A DNA stretch of 9,410 nucleotides, taken from contig JAGGTT010000224.1 of assembly GCA_021163565.1 (NCBI GenBank), positions 1 through 9,410 on the forward strand. The letters are read 5' to 3'. Below the pieces are notes generated by a model that was not told the DNA's origin, ran no database searches, and saw only the letters and a program-made list of their open reading frames with translations. The stretch is from Candidatus Tharpella sp. (GTDB taxonomy: Bacteria; Desulfobacterota; Anaeroferrophillalia; Anaeroferrophillales; Tharpellaceae). The position numbers and the translations under genes were made by a program. Numbering within the stretch: position 1 is the stretch's first letter; every line of letters begins with the position of its first letter. This document shows positions 1 through 7,645 of the stretch, in pieces.

Positions 1-468
1 CTGAGACTTATCAAGGCCGCCGTTGGCGATGAATGAACGGATCGTTTCGATCTCTCCGGCATCAAGCCAGATTCCGTGATCACTGCAGATATCAATCATA
101 ACCCCTGATATCCGATGGAAGTTTTTTTTCATCATCGGGGTGTTGCAGCGGACACAGGGAAGATAACCGGCTTCGGTCTGCAGGGTCGGGCGCTGATAGC
201 TTTTCGGTAGGCTCTGATCCTGGTAGACATCGCGTTCGGAGGTGAGATAGTTAAACTCAATCCGATCGAACCAGAGACCGGCACACTCAGGACAGATCAT
301 AGCGTCATTATATCGGAAATCATGTGGTTCCAGAGCAATGTCACAGCGCGGGCAGAAGGGGTCGACAGAGGCATCAGCAATTCGGTTCTCATGCCCACAG
401 TGAGGACAGTAACGGCTTTTAGGGTTAACCGGTTTCGCGCAAGCGGGACAGGGTCTGGGGGTTGTCAT
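1..468 (-). CDS. TFIIB-type zinc-finger (zinc-ribbon) protein, 3' end cut by window edge
   Basis: I read 156 codons from ATG at 468 running off the left edge with no stop. Three cysteine clusters are visible: C7/C10 with C21/C24; C39/C42 with C59/C62 followed by GLWFD; and C105/C108 with C128/H131 followed by GIWLDAGE. The CxxC...CxxC-x-G-x-WxD-x-GE pattern is the hallmark of the bacterial TFIIB-type zinc-finger family (zf-TFIIB), occurring here as at least two repeats behind a short N-terminal zinc ribbon. Members are small soluble proteins of unknown function; the metal-binding role is inferred from the cysteines. The start is supported by an AAGGAG ribosome binding site at 473-478. It is transcribed divergently from the fmdE-like gene. 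C-terminal features such as a membrane segment cannot be judged because the gene is truncated. Confidence 0.85.
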   Translation of the reverse strand, partial: MTTPRPCPACAKPVNPKSRYCPHCGHENRIADASVDPFCPRCDIALEPHDFRYNDAMICPECAGLWFDRIEFNYLTSERDVYQDQSLPKSYQRPTLQTEAGYLPCVRCNTPMMKKNFHRISGVMIDICSDHGIWLDAGEIETIRSFIANGGLDKSQ

Positions 469-520
469 TAAACTCCTTACAGGTTTTCAATGGGCTGTGT
501 ACGGCAAATTACAAGCATTC

Positions 521-549
521 ATTATCTCATAATCTAACTATGAATGCAA
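521..549 (-). promoter_or_regulatory. Candidate sigma70 promoter for the zinc-finger gene
   Basis: On the minus strand, a TTGCAT -35-like hexamer (544-549) is separated by 17 bases from GATAAT (521-526), a 5/6 match to the -10 consensus. The predicted transcript would start near 514, giving a leader of roughly 45 bases. The -35 match is poor (3/6), so this is tentative. Confidence 0.35.
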
Positions 550-699
550 GTTATGCTCGGCGTTTTTAGGCAGTGCTCTTTTAAGTAAAGTACTCCTGAA
601 AAAGCGTGCACGGGGAGACCAAATTCTGTGGGTCGTACGGTACCGATACCCAGTTAAACAATACTGGTTTATTTTATAGCTTATTGATGGGTTTTTGTC

Positions 700-705
700 T
701 ATAAT
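700..705 (+). promoter_or_regulatory. Candidate -10 element for the fmdE-like gene
   Basis: A perfect TATAAT hexamer lies 75 bases upstream of the fmdE-like ATG. No good -35 hexamer sits at the right distance (TAGCTT at 677-682 matches only 2/6), so it may depend on an activator, or may be chance in AT-rich DNA. Confidence 0.35.
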
Positions 706-780
706 TGTTATCCGGCAGATATTGGTTTTGCAGAACCATCTGGTTAATCTAAGGTTTAATCGAGTAAGGAGATCTAATTG

Positions 781-1317
781 ATGTTGATCGATTACGATAA
801 AATGGTGGCCTTTCACGGTCACAGTTGTCCAGGGTTGGCCATTGGTTACAGAATGACAGTAGCGGCCATGGATTTTCTGGCTCAGTTTCGTTCTGAAGAT
901 GAAGAGTTAGTGGCAATTACTGAAAACAACGCCTGTGGGGTTGATGCCTTGCAGTTTATCAGTGGCTGTACATTTGGCAAGGGTAATCTGATTTTCAAAG
1001 ATTACGGTAAACAGGCTTACACCTTCTATGCTCGCAAAACCGGTCAGGGTGTGCGGGTGGTCTTGAATCAGGAATCTATTCCGGCGGCTATTAAAGCTGA
1101 TCGGCCGGGTTTTATCAAATGGCTTCTGCAGGCAGATGAATCTGAGGTTGTCTCTTTACAGGCGGTTACGATAGAGGCACCGGAAAAGGCTAAGGTTTTG
1201 GCTTCGCTGGTTTGTGAAGAGTGTGGAGAGGCGGTGATGGAGACCCGTATCTGTTCTCAGGACGGGAAAAATATCTGCATCCCCTGCCGTGACCAAAAGG
1301 GGTTGCCGAACGATTAG
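781..1317 (+). CDS. FmdE-family protein with C-terminal zinc ribbon
   Basis: A 178-residue soluble protein. The N-terminal motif FHGHSCPGLAIGYR (residues 11-24, with H12, H14 and C16) and the downstream segment around C52 (ENNACGVDALQ) and C63 (SGCTFGKGNL) are the signature of the FmdE family, named after formylmethanofuran dehydrogenase subunit E. The C-terminus carries a zinc ribbon, C145-x2-C148 with C166-x2-C169. FmdE homologues are widespread in anaerobic bacteria that lack methanogenesis. Their exact role is uncertain; metal handling for molybdenum/tungsten or formate-metabolising enzymes has been proposed, so I assign family and not reaction. I chose ATG at 781 (9 bases after AAGGAG at 766-771) over a TTG three bases before its spacing partner at 778. 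No partner enzyme gene is in the window, and it appears monocistronic. Confidence 0.88.
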   Translation: MLIDYDKMVAFHGHSCPGLAIGYRMTVAAMDFLAQFRSEDEELVAITENNACGVDALQFISGCTFGKGNLIFKDYGKQAYTFYARKTGQGVRVVLNQESIPAAIKADRPGFIKWLLQADESEVVSLQAVTIEAPEKAKVLASLVCEECGEAVMETRICSQDGKNICIPCRDQKGLPND

Positions 1318-1401
1318 TTTTTTTGTAGCTGTTGGCTCCGGCCATAAGCTTTAAGTGTCCATATAAATTGCCTGCCGAAAAGCTATCTCCAATGAATTTA
1401 T

Positions 1402-1430
1402 TTGACAAAAAGATGGAAATAAATCATAGT
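1402..1430 (+). promoter_or_regulatory. Candidate sigma70 promoter of the hybrid kinase
   Basis: TTGACA (1402-1407, perfect -35) is followed after exactly 17 bases by CATAGT (1425-1430, 4/6 match to the -10). The predicted start near 1437 gives a leader of about 80 bases. The -35 lies inside the 13-mer TTTATTTGACAAA (1397-1409), which recurs upstream of the STAS gene on the opposite strand. Confidence 0.55.
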
Positions 1431-1441
1431 TTAATTTGTCA
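1403..1441. repeat. Inverted repeat flanking the kinase promoter
   Basis: TGACAAA (1403-1409) and its exact reverse complement TTTGTCA (1435-1441) are separated by 25 bases. The left arm overlaps the -35 hexamer and the right arm falls near the expected transcription start, the positions where a repressor pair could bind. Seven-base arms are short enough to occur by chance, so an operator role is only a possibility. Confidence 0.3.
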
Positions 1442-1516
1442 GGTGTTCTCTAGTCTTTTGGGCTGACAGCTGCTGGTATCTGTTGTTGATTATTAATCTG
1501 GGAATATGGGTTTTTT

Positions 1517-4500
1517 ATGGATGATCTGTCAATCAGCCGTTTGCAGGAAATGGATAAAGATGAATTGCTGAAGCAGGCTTTCTCTCTGTATCTGGAAAAT
1601 GAAACTCTGCGCAGTGTTCTCAAGATACAAAGCAGTAAGACTTCTACCGACAGTCCCGCCACCCAGCCTTTATCGAATAATGGAAAAGACCAGAAACAGC
1701 TGTTGGATAAACTATCTTCAATGGTTATAACCAGTAACTCCCGGGGTAAGATCACTTACGTTAATCAGGCCTGCGTGGATCTTTCCGGATTTTCCAAATC
1801 AGAACTTGTAGGTGTAGATCTTCTTGATCTGGTGCATGAAGAGAGCCGGGATCTGGCGATGGCCCGAATCATGGTTCGAGCTCGGAACAATGAGCCTCCT
1901 GAGGCTCATGAATATCGGATGAAGAGGAAAGACGGCAGTACCGTCTGGGTGGAGATCTACGGGGTCACACTCGAAGCTGCGGATGAACCCTTTCTTTTGA
2001 TCAATGCCGTCGATGTCAGTAGAAAAGTGGCCGCAGACCAGGCTCTGCGCAAGAGTGAATCTCTTTTTCGCGGTTTTGCCGACAATATTCGCGCGGCAAT
2101 CTATCTTTTGAATGAAAAGGGTGAAATTTTCTATGCTAATCCCTTTGCCTCTGAGTTGTCAGGTTACAGTATTCAGGAGCTTATGGGTCTGCCGGGTTTT
2201 GCCATTATTCATCCTGAAGAGCGTGAAATGGCAGTTTCCAGAAACCAGGCGCGGCTACGGGGCGAGGAAGTGCCCAATCAATATGATCTGAGACTTCAGG
2301 TAAAAGGGAACAAGGTTATCTGGGTTGAATTGCATATGGAGAAATTCTTGATAGAAGGTCAGGTGGTAAGCCTGGGGACTGCTATCGATGTTACCGCCCG
2401 AAAAGAGAGTGAGCAGGCGCTGCGGTTAAATGAAGAGAAATTTAAGAACTTCGCTGAAAACCTTCAGGTTATGATCTACACTTATGACAGTAAAGGCAAG
2501 TTTACTTATGTGAACCGAAAGTGTGTGCAGCTGGCCGGTTACTCCCGCAGTGAATTTCTGCAGATGCATTTCCTCGATATTGTGCGTGAGGATTACCGGA
2601 AGCTGGTTCTTGAGCATGCCATGACCCGGCGTATAGGTCAGGGCGACGGGCAAGCCTACGATATTGCCGTCGTGAATAAAGAGGGTCAGGAATTCTGGTT
2701 GGAGATCTCCGGGATACGCCTTGAAGGTGAAGGTGATGAGGTTACTGTTTTAGCCAGTGCCGTCAATATTACCGATCGGATGAAGTCGGAAGAGGCCTTG
2801 AAAGAGAGTGAAACAAAATTCAGGAATCTTTTTGAGCAATCGACAGATCCCATGTTACTTCTGGATGAAAACGGTTTTTTTGACTGTAATCTGGCGGCAG
2901 TTAAAGGGCTTAAAGCCGAGAGTAAAGAGGCTCTGCTGATTCATCCCGCAGGGATTTCACCCGAGTTTCAACCTGATGGGAGTTCCTCCAGAGTCAAGGC
3001 AGAAATTGAAATCAACAAGGCATTTACGGTTGGGACCAACCGTTTTGAGTGGCTGCATCAGGATTTCACTGGCCATCATTTTTGGGCTGATGTCTCATTG
3101 ACGGTTATTCCGTTTAGAAATCGCAAGATTTTATTTACTGTCTGGCGTGACATCTCAGACATTAAAAAGCTGGAGCAGCTTCTGCGGGATGAGCGGGAAC
3201 AGTTGATGGTAACCTTGCGCAGTATTGGAGATGCTGTAATTACTACTGATATTGCCGGTCGGGTGGTGTTGCTGAACCGGGTCGCCGAGCAGCTGACCGG
3301 CTGGTCTCAGAAAGAGGCTGCCGGTCTTATGGTAAGCGAGGTCTTAGAGCTGGTTTCCGGGAAAACGAGAGAGGCGGTTGTTAATCCTCTGATCCAGGCG
3401 GTAAACAAGGGAATAGTGCTTGAGCTTTCCGAGGATACCGTGCTTCTCTCTCGTTCGGGCCAGCACTTCAAAATTGCTGACAGTGCTTCACCGATTCGCG
3501 ATGAAAAAAGTCAGATTATCGGTGGAGTCATGGTTTTTCGTGACATCAGTGATCGCGAGCGTCTGCAGGAAGAGGTGCTGAAATTTAAGAAGCTTGAGAG
3601 TGTCGGCCGTTTGGCGGGTGGGATCGCACACGATTTCAATAACCTTCTGACCGGGATCATGGGCAACCTCGAAGTTGCCTCTCTACGCCTGACTAAGGAT
3701 CCGGAACGGGCCCGGGAGAATATCGCTAAATCTATTAAAGCGTCACATCGGGCGGCGGATCTAACCCAGAAACTTCTGACCTTTGCCAAAGGTGGGGAGC
3801 CGATCAAAAAAACAGCTGATCTTGGTGAAATTATTCGTGATTCTGCCGAATTTGTAATGTCAGGTTCAAATATCGCTCTAGAGGTTGAGGTTGCGGAAGA
3901 TCTCTGGGCGGTTGAGGTTGATACCGGTCAGATCAGTCAGGTTATTCAGAATCTGGTAATCAATGCCGTGCAGGCTATGTCTGATGGTGGAACCATCTCG
4001 GTCACGGTTGAAAATATTCAGTTTGAGGTTGGCGAAATGCCGCCACTGCCCTTGTCGCCGGGGGCTTATATCAGAATTTCAGTGAAAGATCAGGGGCACG
4101 GTATCGCGCCGGGTATAAAGCAAAAGGTGTTCGATCCGTTTTTTACGACCCGACCCGAGGGCAGTGGTCTGGGCCTGTCGGTAATTCATTCGATTATAAG
4201 TAAACATGACGGGCATGTTGCGATCTCTTCCGTACCGGGCAAGTTTACTGACTTCATAGTTTTTCTGCCGGCTCTACATGGTCACCGGTCAAACTCGAAG
4301 AAAGATGTCATTATTGAGACCCATAAGTTACAATCAGGCGGCCGGATTCTGGTTATGGATGATGAAGGACTGATTTGTGAGATATTGTCGGGATTTCTGC
4401 AGGATCAAGGCTACGATGTGGTGACGGTAAACGATGGCCGAGAAGCGCTTGAAGCTTATCGACAGGAGAAATTTTTTCTGGTTATTCTCGATCTGACCAT

Positions 4501-4699
4501 TCCCGGCGGTTTGGGAGGTCGGGAAACGATCAAGTTGTTGCGAGAATACGATCCTGCAGTTAAAGCCGTGGTCTCCAGCGGTTATGCTAATGACCCGGTG
4601 ATGGCTGAATATGAGAAATACGGTTTCTGCGGCTGTTTGAACAAACCCTATATCTTTAAAGATTTGCTGCAATTAATTGGCCGGATTCAGAGTCAATAA
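1517..4699 (+). CDS. Multi-PAS hybrid sensor histidine kinase with C-terminal receiver
   Basis: 1060 residues with no signal peptide or membrane segment, so a cytoplasmic sensor. A charged, probably coiled-coil N-terminus (1-38) precedes about five PAS domains: roughly 62-172, 181-296, 305-422, 432-550 and 560-681. The first four are joined by similar helical linkers with an 'EALR-sE-F-nF' pattern. The kinase core follows: phospho-acceptor H705 in AGGIAHDFNNLL, N-box N816, D858 in KDQGHGI, the F-box FDPFFTT (872-878) and the glycine loop GSGLGLS (882-888). The receiver (about 943-1057) has D948/D949, phospho-acceptor D992, S1020/S1021 and K1043, so it appears competent. I see no haem or flavin hallmark in the PAS domains, so the ligand is unknown. 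An in-frame TGA at 1487 and lack of other starts fix ATG 1517, though its ribosome binding site is weak. No DNA-binding output is attached, and no response-regulator gene is nearby. The stop overlaps the convergent phosphatase gene. Confidence 0.95.
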   Translation: MDDLSISRLQEMDKDELLKQAFSLYLENETLRSVLKIQSSKTSTDSPATQPLSNNGKDQKQLLDKLSSMVITSNSRGKITYVNQACVDLSGFSKSELVGVDLLDLVHEESRDLAMARIMVRARNNEPPEAHEYRMKRKDGSTVWVEIYGVTLEAADEPFLLINAVDVSRKVAADQALRKSESLFRGFADNIRAAIYLLNEKGEIFYANPFASELSGYSIQELMGLPGFAIIHPEEREMAVSRNQARLRGEEVPNQYDLRLQVKGNKVIWVELHMEKFLIEGQVVSLGTAIDVTARKESEQALRLNEEKFKNFAENLQVMIYTYDSKGKFTYVNRKCVQLAGYSRSEFLQMHFLDIVREDYRKLVLEHAMTRRIGQGDGQAYDIAVVNKEGQEFWLEISGIRLEGEGDEVTVLASAVNITDRMKSEEALKESETKFRNLFEQSTDPMLLLDENGFFDCNLAAVKGLKAESKEALLIHPAGISPEFQPDGSSSRVKAEIEINKAFTVGTNRFEWLHQDFTGHHFWADVSLTVIPFRNRKILFTVWRDISDIKKLEQLLRDEREQLMVTLRSIGDAVITTDIAGRVVLLNRVAEQLTGWSQKEAAGLMVSEVLELVSGKTREAVVNPLIQAVNKGIVLELSEDTVLLSRSGQHFKIADSASPIRDEKSQIIGGVMVFRDISDRERLQEEVLKFKKLESVGRLAGGIAHDFNNLLTGIMGNLEVASLRLTKDPERARENIAKSIKASHRAADLTQKLLTFAKGGEPIKKTADLGEIIRDSAEFVMSGSNIALEVEVAEDLWAVEVDTGQISQVIQNLVINAVQAMSDGGTISVTVENIQFEVGEMPPLPLSPGAYIRISVKDQGHGIAPGIKQKVFDPFFTTRPEGSGLGLSVIHSIISKHDGHVAISSVPGKFTDFIVFLPALHGHRSNSKKDVIIETHKLQSGGRILVMDDEGLICEILSGFLQDQGYDVVTVNDGREALEAYRQEKFFLVILDLTIPGGLGGRETIKLLREYDPAVKAVVSSGYANDPVMAEYEKYGFCGCLNKPYIFKDLLQLIGRIQSQ

Positions 4700-6648
4700 C
4701 CCCCTTTTTCTCTCTTTCCTTTATAACGCAGTACCAGCATTGTAATATCGTCGGTCTGGGGGATGCCGGTGGAGAAATTATCGATTTCCCGCATAATCTG
4801 ATCCGTGATTTCGGTTACCGGTTGCTCCGTGAGCGGGGTGAGAAGTTTTTCCAGCCGTGATTCGGTGAAGAGCTCACCGTCTCGGTTCATGGCTTCGGTA
4901 ACCCCGTCGGTGAAGACGAACAGAGTTTCTCCCGGAGCCAGGGTTAGACGTTTACTTGAGAAGGTGAACCCTTCCATGACCCCTAAGGCTATGCCGTCGG
5001 TAGAGGCCAGTTCCTGCACTCTCGCTTCCGGGGCCGGAGTGAGCCGGTAGGGGGGATTGTGGCCGCCGCTACAATACTCCAGTTCGCCGGTGCTGATATT
5101 TAAGATGCCGAGAAAGATAGTGACAAACATCATTGACGGGTTATCCCGGTTAAGATCGTTGTTGACCTGTGTCAGAGTGTCCGCGCTGACACCGCCTGAA
5201 TGAGTTTTGATCTGAGCTTTGATCATGGTTTGGGTGATTGCCATAAAGAGGGCTGCCGGCACTCCTTTACCGGAGACATCGCCGACTGTAAAACATAAAT
5301 GCTGTTCATCGAGCATGAAGAAATCGTAAAGATCGCCACCCACCTCGCGGGCGGGTCTGATGGTGGCGTGAAGATCAAATTCAGAGTGGTTGGGAAAAGG
5401 TGATGGTGAGATTTTCGGCAGGATCCCCATCTGGATTTCACTGGCAATATTCAGCTCGCTTTCGATACGTTCCTTGGCGGCGGTAGTCTCCGTCAGATTC
5501 TTGATATAATCTTTCAGTGATTGCTGCATCTCGGTAAAGGAGAGGGCCAGATGGCCGACCTCATCCCGGGTTTCCGGAATCGGGATAGTGGCTTCAAGGT
5601 TGCCGGAAGCGATCTGGTCGGCACTTTGTGCCAGAGCCCGCAGCGGTTTGGTGATATTCTTAGAGATTAACCTGATGACCAGCATAATCAGAAAAAAACC
5701 GGCGATCCCGAGACCCAGCATGATCCGGGTCAGGGAGCGGATGTTGGCCATCAGTTCATCCTGAGGGAAAAGAACCCCGAGCGACCAGCCGTTGGCCGGC
5801 AACGGGGTGTAGGCGAGCCAGTATTTTTTGGCACTGAGCATGCCGGTAAAAGCGGTAAATCCTTTTTCACCGGCGATCATCCGCCGGCCGATCTCCCGGA
5901 TCCTGGGGTTGCCTCTACTCTCCGCAACACTGAAAATGGTTTCATTCATAACCAGACTAAGGTCGGGATGAGTCACGAAGGTGCCGTTGCGGGTGATCAG
6001 AAAGGCGTAGCCGGTTTCCCCGATCTTTAATGAAGAAACGACATTGCGCAGCCAGTTCAGGCTGAGATCAACACAGACAATGCCGCCAAACTTCGTGTGC
6101 CCCTGCTTTTCCCGATAGAAGGGGTATGAATAGCTGGTCATGATGGTGCGCCCGCTTAATCCGTAATAGGGCTCACTCCAGATGGCCTGATCAAGAATTT
6201 TAGGGATCTGATACCAGTCATGAGTACGGTAGTCATAGTTGATCGGGCTCTCTTTGATGCGGTCATAACTGCGAATGAAGTAGCGGGAGTAAAAACTCAG
6301 CGGCGGTTCGTCGCTTTCCGGGGCGAAGGCGGCGGCAATGCCGAAGAGCTCCGGGTTCTGGGCGAGCCGGTCGGCGAGTATGGATTTAAGGGCTTTGTCA
6401 TCAGGTTGCAGTTTTGTAATAGTCAAAGCCATTCCCGCGGGAATTTTTTCCGCGGCCTTCAGGAGAGCGTTAATGCGGTAAGCTGTCGCCTGGGCCATGC
6501 TGAAAGCATTTTCTTCGATCCTTTCAACCATCAGGTGCCGGGTGATATTATAGCTCAAGCTTAAAATCGCCGAGATAACCAGAGTCACCCCGCTCAAAAT
6601 CAGCAGGTTCATTTTGAAAGTAAGGCCGCAGCGGCGGAGCCAGTTCAT
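4693..6648 (-). CDS. Membrane Cache-HAMP-PP2C phosphatase (RsbU/SpoIIE type)
   Basis: 651 residues. TM1 (about 13-33), a periplasmic dCache-type sensor domain (about 40-300), TM2 (about 306-328), HAMP (about 326-380), a helical linker (380-405) and a SpoIIE-type PP2C phosphatase (about 425-643). Metal-binding aspartates are visible in REVGGDLYDF (D439), GDVSGKG (D457), FTDGVTEA (D581) and QTDDIT (D633). In partner-switching systems this class dephosphorylates the phosphoserine of the STAS antagonist; here the likely substrate is the STAS protein of the same operon. The Cache domain would sense an extracytoplasmic signal, possibly delivered by the binding protein encoded just upstream. I chose ATG at 6648, one base after the upstream TGA and 6 bases after GGAG; the open frame reaches back to 6882, but that extension lies in the neighbouring gene. 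It ends in TGA inside the last codons of the convergent hybrid kinase. Confidence 0.93.
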   Translation of the reverse strand: MNWLRRCGLTFKMNLLILSGVTLVISAILSLSYNITRHLMVERIEENAFSMAQATAYRINALLKAAEKIPAGMALTITKLQPDDKALKSILADRLAQNPELFGIAAAFAPESDEPPLSFYSRYFIRSYDRIKESPINYDYRTHDWYQIPKILDQAIWSEPYYGLSGRTIMTSYSYPFYREKQGHTKFGGIVCVDLSLNWLRNVVSSLKIGETGYAFLITRNGTFVTHPDLSLVMNETIFSVAESRGNPRIREIGRRMIAGEKGFTAFTGMLSAKKYWLAYTPLPANGWSLGVLFPQDELMANIRSLTRIMLGLGIAGFFLIMLVIRLISKNITKPLRALAQSADQIASGNLEATIPIPETRDEVGHLALSFTEMQQSLKDYIKNLTETTAAKERIESELNIASEIQMGILPKISPSPFPNHSEFDLHATIRPAREVGGDLYDFFMLDEQHLCFTVGDVSGKGVPAALFMAITQTMIKAQIKTHSGGVSADTLTQVNNDLNRDNPSMMFVTIFLGILNISTGELEYCSGGHNPPYRLTPAPEARVQELASTDGIALGVMEGFTFSSKRLTLAPGETLFVFTDGVTEAMNRDGELFTESRLEKLLTPLTEQPVTEITDQIMREIDNFSTGIPQTDDITMLVLRYKGKREKGGY

Positions 6649-6649
6649 A

Positions 6650-7645
6650 TCACTCTCCGGCCAGCGGTTTATAAAAAATGTTAAAATCAGGGATCTTTTC
6701 AATGAGTCCCTTGCTTCGCAGAGCTTCTGTGGCCCGCTGGAAGTCCTTACGTTTAAGATGTCCCAGCTGGTGCTGAGTGTGTGCCGGCAGAATAATGTCC
6801 TGCATTCTTTCCAACATCCATTTCTGATGAACACGGTTGCTGATGATATGCTCTTTCTTAAGATTGCGCATGGTGATATCAAGCGCCAGCTCAGGTTCGG
6901 CGAAAGCCCGCTGCCAACCCTCTAAAGAGGCTTTGACAAAAGCCCGGCAGAGCTCCGGTTGCTGCTGCCAGGTCTCCTTACGGACATAGATCCCGTCTTC
7001 GGGGAAATTCAATTTGTGATCGGCGTAGAAAAAGGTGGTTAGTTCGTCGGGGTTGATGCCGGCATTGATTATGGTGTGATACTCATTGTACCACATGGCG
7101 GAAGTTACGGCGACACCGTCTCTTAAGAAGAGGTTTACAGAATATGACTGGCGTAAGACTTCAACCTTAAGATCGTACTGTTTGAAGAACATCTGCGGTT
7201 GAATCTCGAACGGTGAGCCCCAGAGACTGACTTTGCGACCTTCAATATCCTTTGGTCTAAGAATACCACTCTTTTTTTTAGCAATCAGCATCAGAGCGCT
7301 GCGCTGAACTATCTGAGCCAGGTTGACGACGGCTGTTCCCTGCTGCCAGAGATTAAGTCCGGTAACCAGCCAGAGGCTGGCAAAATCGGCTTTTTGATGT
7401 TTGAGATATTCGGCGGAAGAGCGTTGCGGGCCGCCGCTGATGATCTCAACCTTGAGACCGTATCTTTGGTATATGCCGGTCTCTTCTGCGACGTAATAAC
7501 CGGCGAATTGAGCCTGAGGCACCCACTGCGGGATAAAGGTTACCTGTTTTAAGGGCGGGTTTGCCGCCGCCCCCAGCAGAGCCGGGAGCCAGAGGCTGGA
7601 GAAGAGGCTGAAGGAGAGGATGAAAATGGCAGTTTTTCTAGACAT
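6650..7645 (-). CDS. NMT1/THI5-type periplasmic substrate-binding protein
   Basis: 331 residues. A basic N-terminus and hydrophobic core (about 5-28) ending near AAANPP form a Sec signal peptide; there is no lipobox cysteine, so a soluble periplasmic protein is expected. The mature start FIPQWVPQAQFAGYYVAEE followed by TGIYQRYGLKVEI is typical of the NMT1/THI5-like (ABC transporter, SsuA/ThiY-like) solute-binding fold. The histidine that follows asparagine in yeast Thi5 and pyrimidine-binding homologues is replaced (QAQF), so thiamine-precursor binding should not be assumed; the ligand is unknown. No permease or ATPase gene is adjacent. It sits between the RsbW-like and PP2C genes, overlapping the former by 8 bases (ATG within its last codons) and one base from the latter. 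I infer a sensory role, feeding the Cache phosphatase. ATG 7645 is preferred to an in-frame TTG at 7657; neither has a strong ribosome binding site. Confidence 0.88.
   Translation of the reverse strand: MSRKTAIFILSFSLFSSLWLPALLGAAANPPLKQVTFIPQWVPQAQFAGYYVAEETGIYQRYGLKVEIISGGPQRSSAEYLKHQKADFASLWLVTGLNLWQQGTAVVNLAQIVQRSALMLIAKKKSGILRPKDIEGRKVSLWGSPFEIQPQMFFKQYDLKVEVLRQSYSVNLFLRDGVAVTSAMWYNEYHTIINAGINPDELTTFFYADHKLNFPEDGIYVRKETWQQQPELCRAFVKASLEGWQRAFAEPELALDITMRNLKKEHIISNRVHQKWMLERMQDIILPAHTQHQLGHLKRKDFQRATEALRSKGLIEKIPDFNIFYKPLAGE
6653..6658 (-). promoter_or_regulatory. Ribosome binding site fixing the phosphatase start
   Basis: On the minus strand GGAGAG sits in the last codons of the substrate-binding-protein gene, followed by its TGA stop (6652-6650), one base, and the phosphatase ATG (6648). 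This supports the 6648 start over the long upstream extension and suggests translational coupling of the two genes. Confidence 0.7.

Larger units (their letters stand above)
469..780. other. Divergent intergenic region (312 bases)
   Basis: This AT-rich region lies between the leftward zinc-finger gene and the rightward fmdE-like gene. It holds a weak candidate promoter for each direction (521-549 minus; -10 at 700-705 plus) and the fmdE-like ribosome binding site AAGGAG at 766-771. A modest inverted repeat, TGGGT (629-633) with ACCCA (648-652) around the palindrome CGGTACCG (638-645), is present. I see no convincing RNA gene, tRNA or small coding sequence. An open frame on the minus strand across this area starts inside the fmdE-like gene, resembles no family I know, and is not called. 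Confidence 0.6.
1318..1516. other. Intergenic region upstream of the hybrid kinase
   Basis: 199 bases with a seven-T run (1318-1324) straight after the fmdE-like stop, but no stable hairpin directly before it, so I do not call a terminator. The second half holds the candidate kinase promoter and an inverted repeat (1403-1441). No RNA gene is recognised. Confidence 0.5.

Noticed and set aside
600..655. Stretch with CACGGGG, a GACC/GGTC pair and GGTACCGATACCC that faintly recalls a c-di-GMP (GEMM) riboswitch
   Set aside because: The conserved GEMM core and paired stems are not present in order, the hairpin is short, and it lies upstream of the best -10 candidate for the fmdE-like gene.
538..822. 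94-codon minus-strand open frame in the divergent intergenic region
   Set aside because: It starts inside the fmdE-like coding sequence, crosses its ribosome binding site and candidate promoter, and has no recognisable domain.
1279..1324. Possible intrinsic terminator after the fmdE-like gene: CCCCT/AGGGG stem and a seven-T run
   Set aside because: The stem is only 5 bp with a 14-base loop and ends about 15 bases before the T-run, too far for a standard terminator.
6649..6882. 78-residue N-terminal extension of the phosphatase reading frame
   Set aside because: It lies entirely within the binding-protein gene in another frame, has no family resemblance, and a ribosome binding site plus ATG at 6648 directly precede the TM1 segment.
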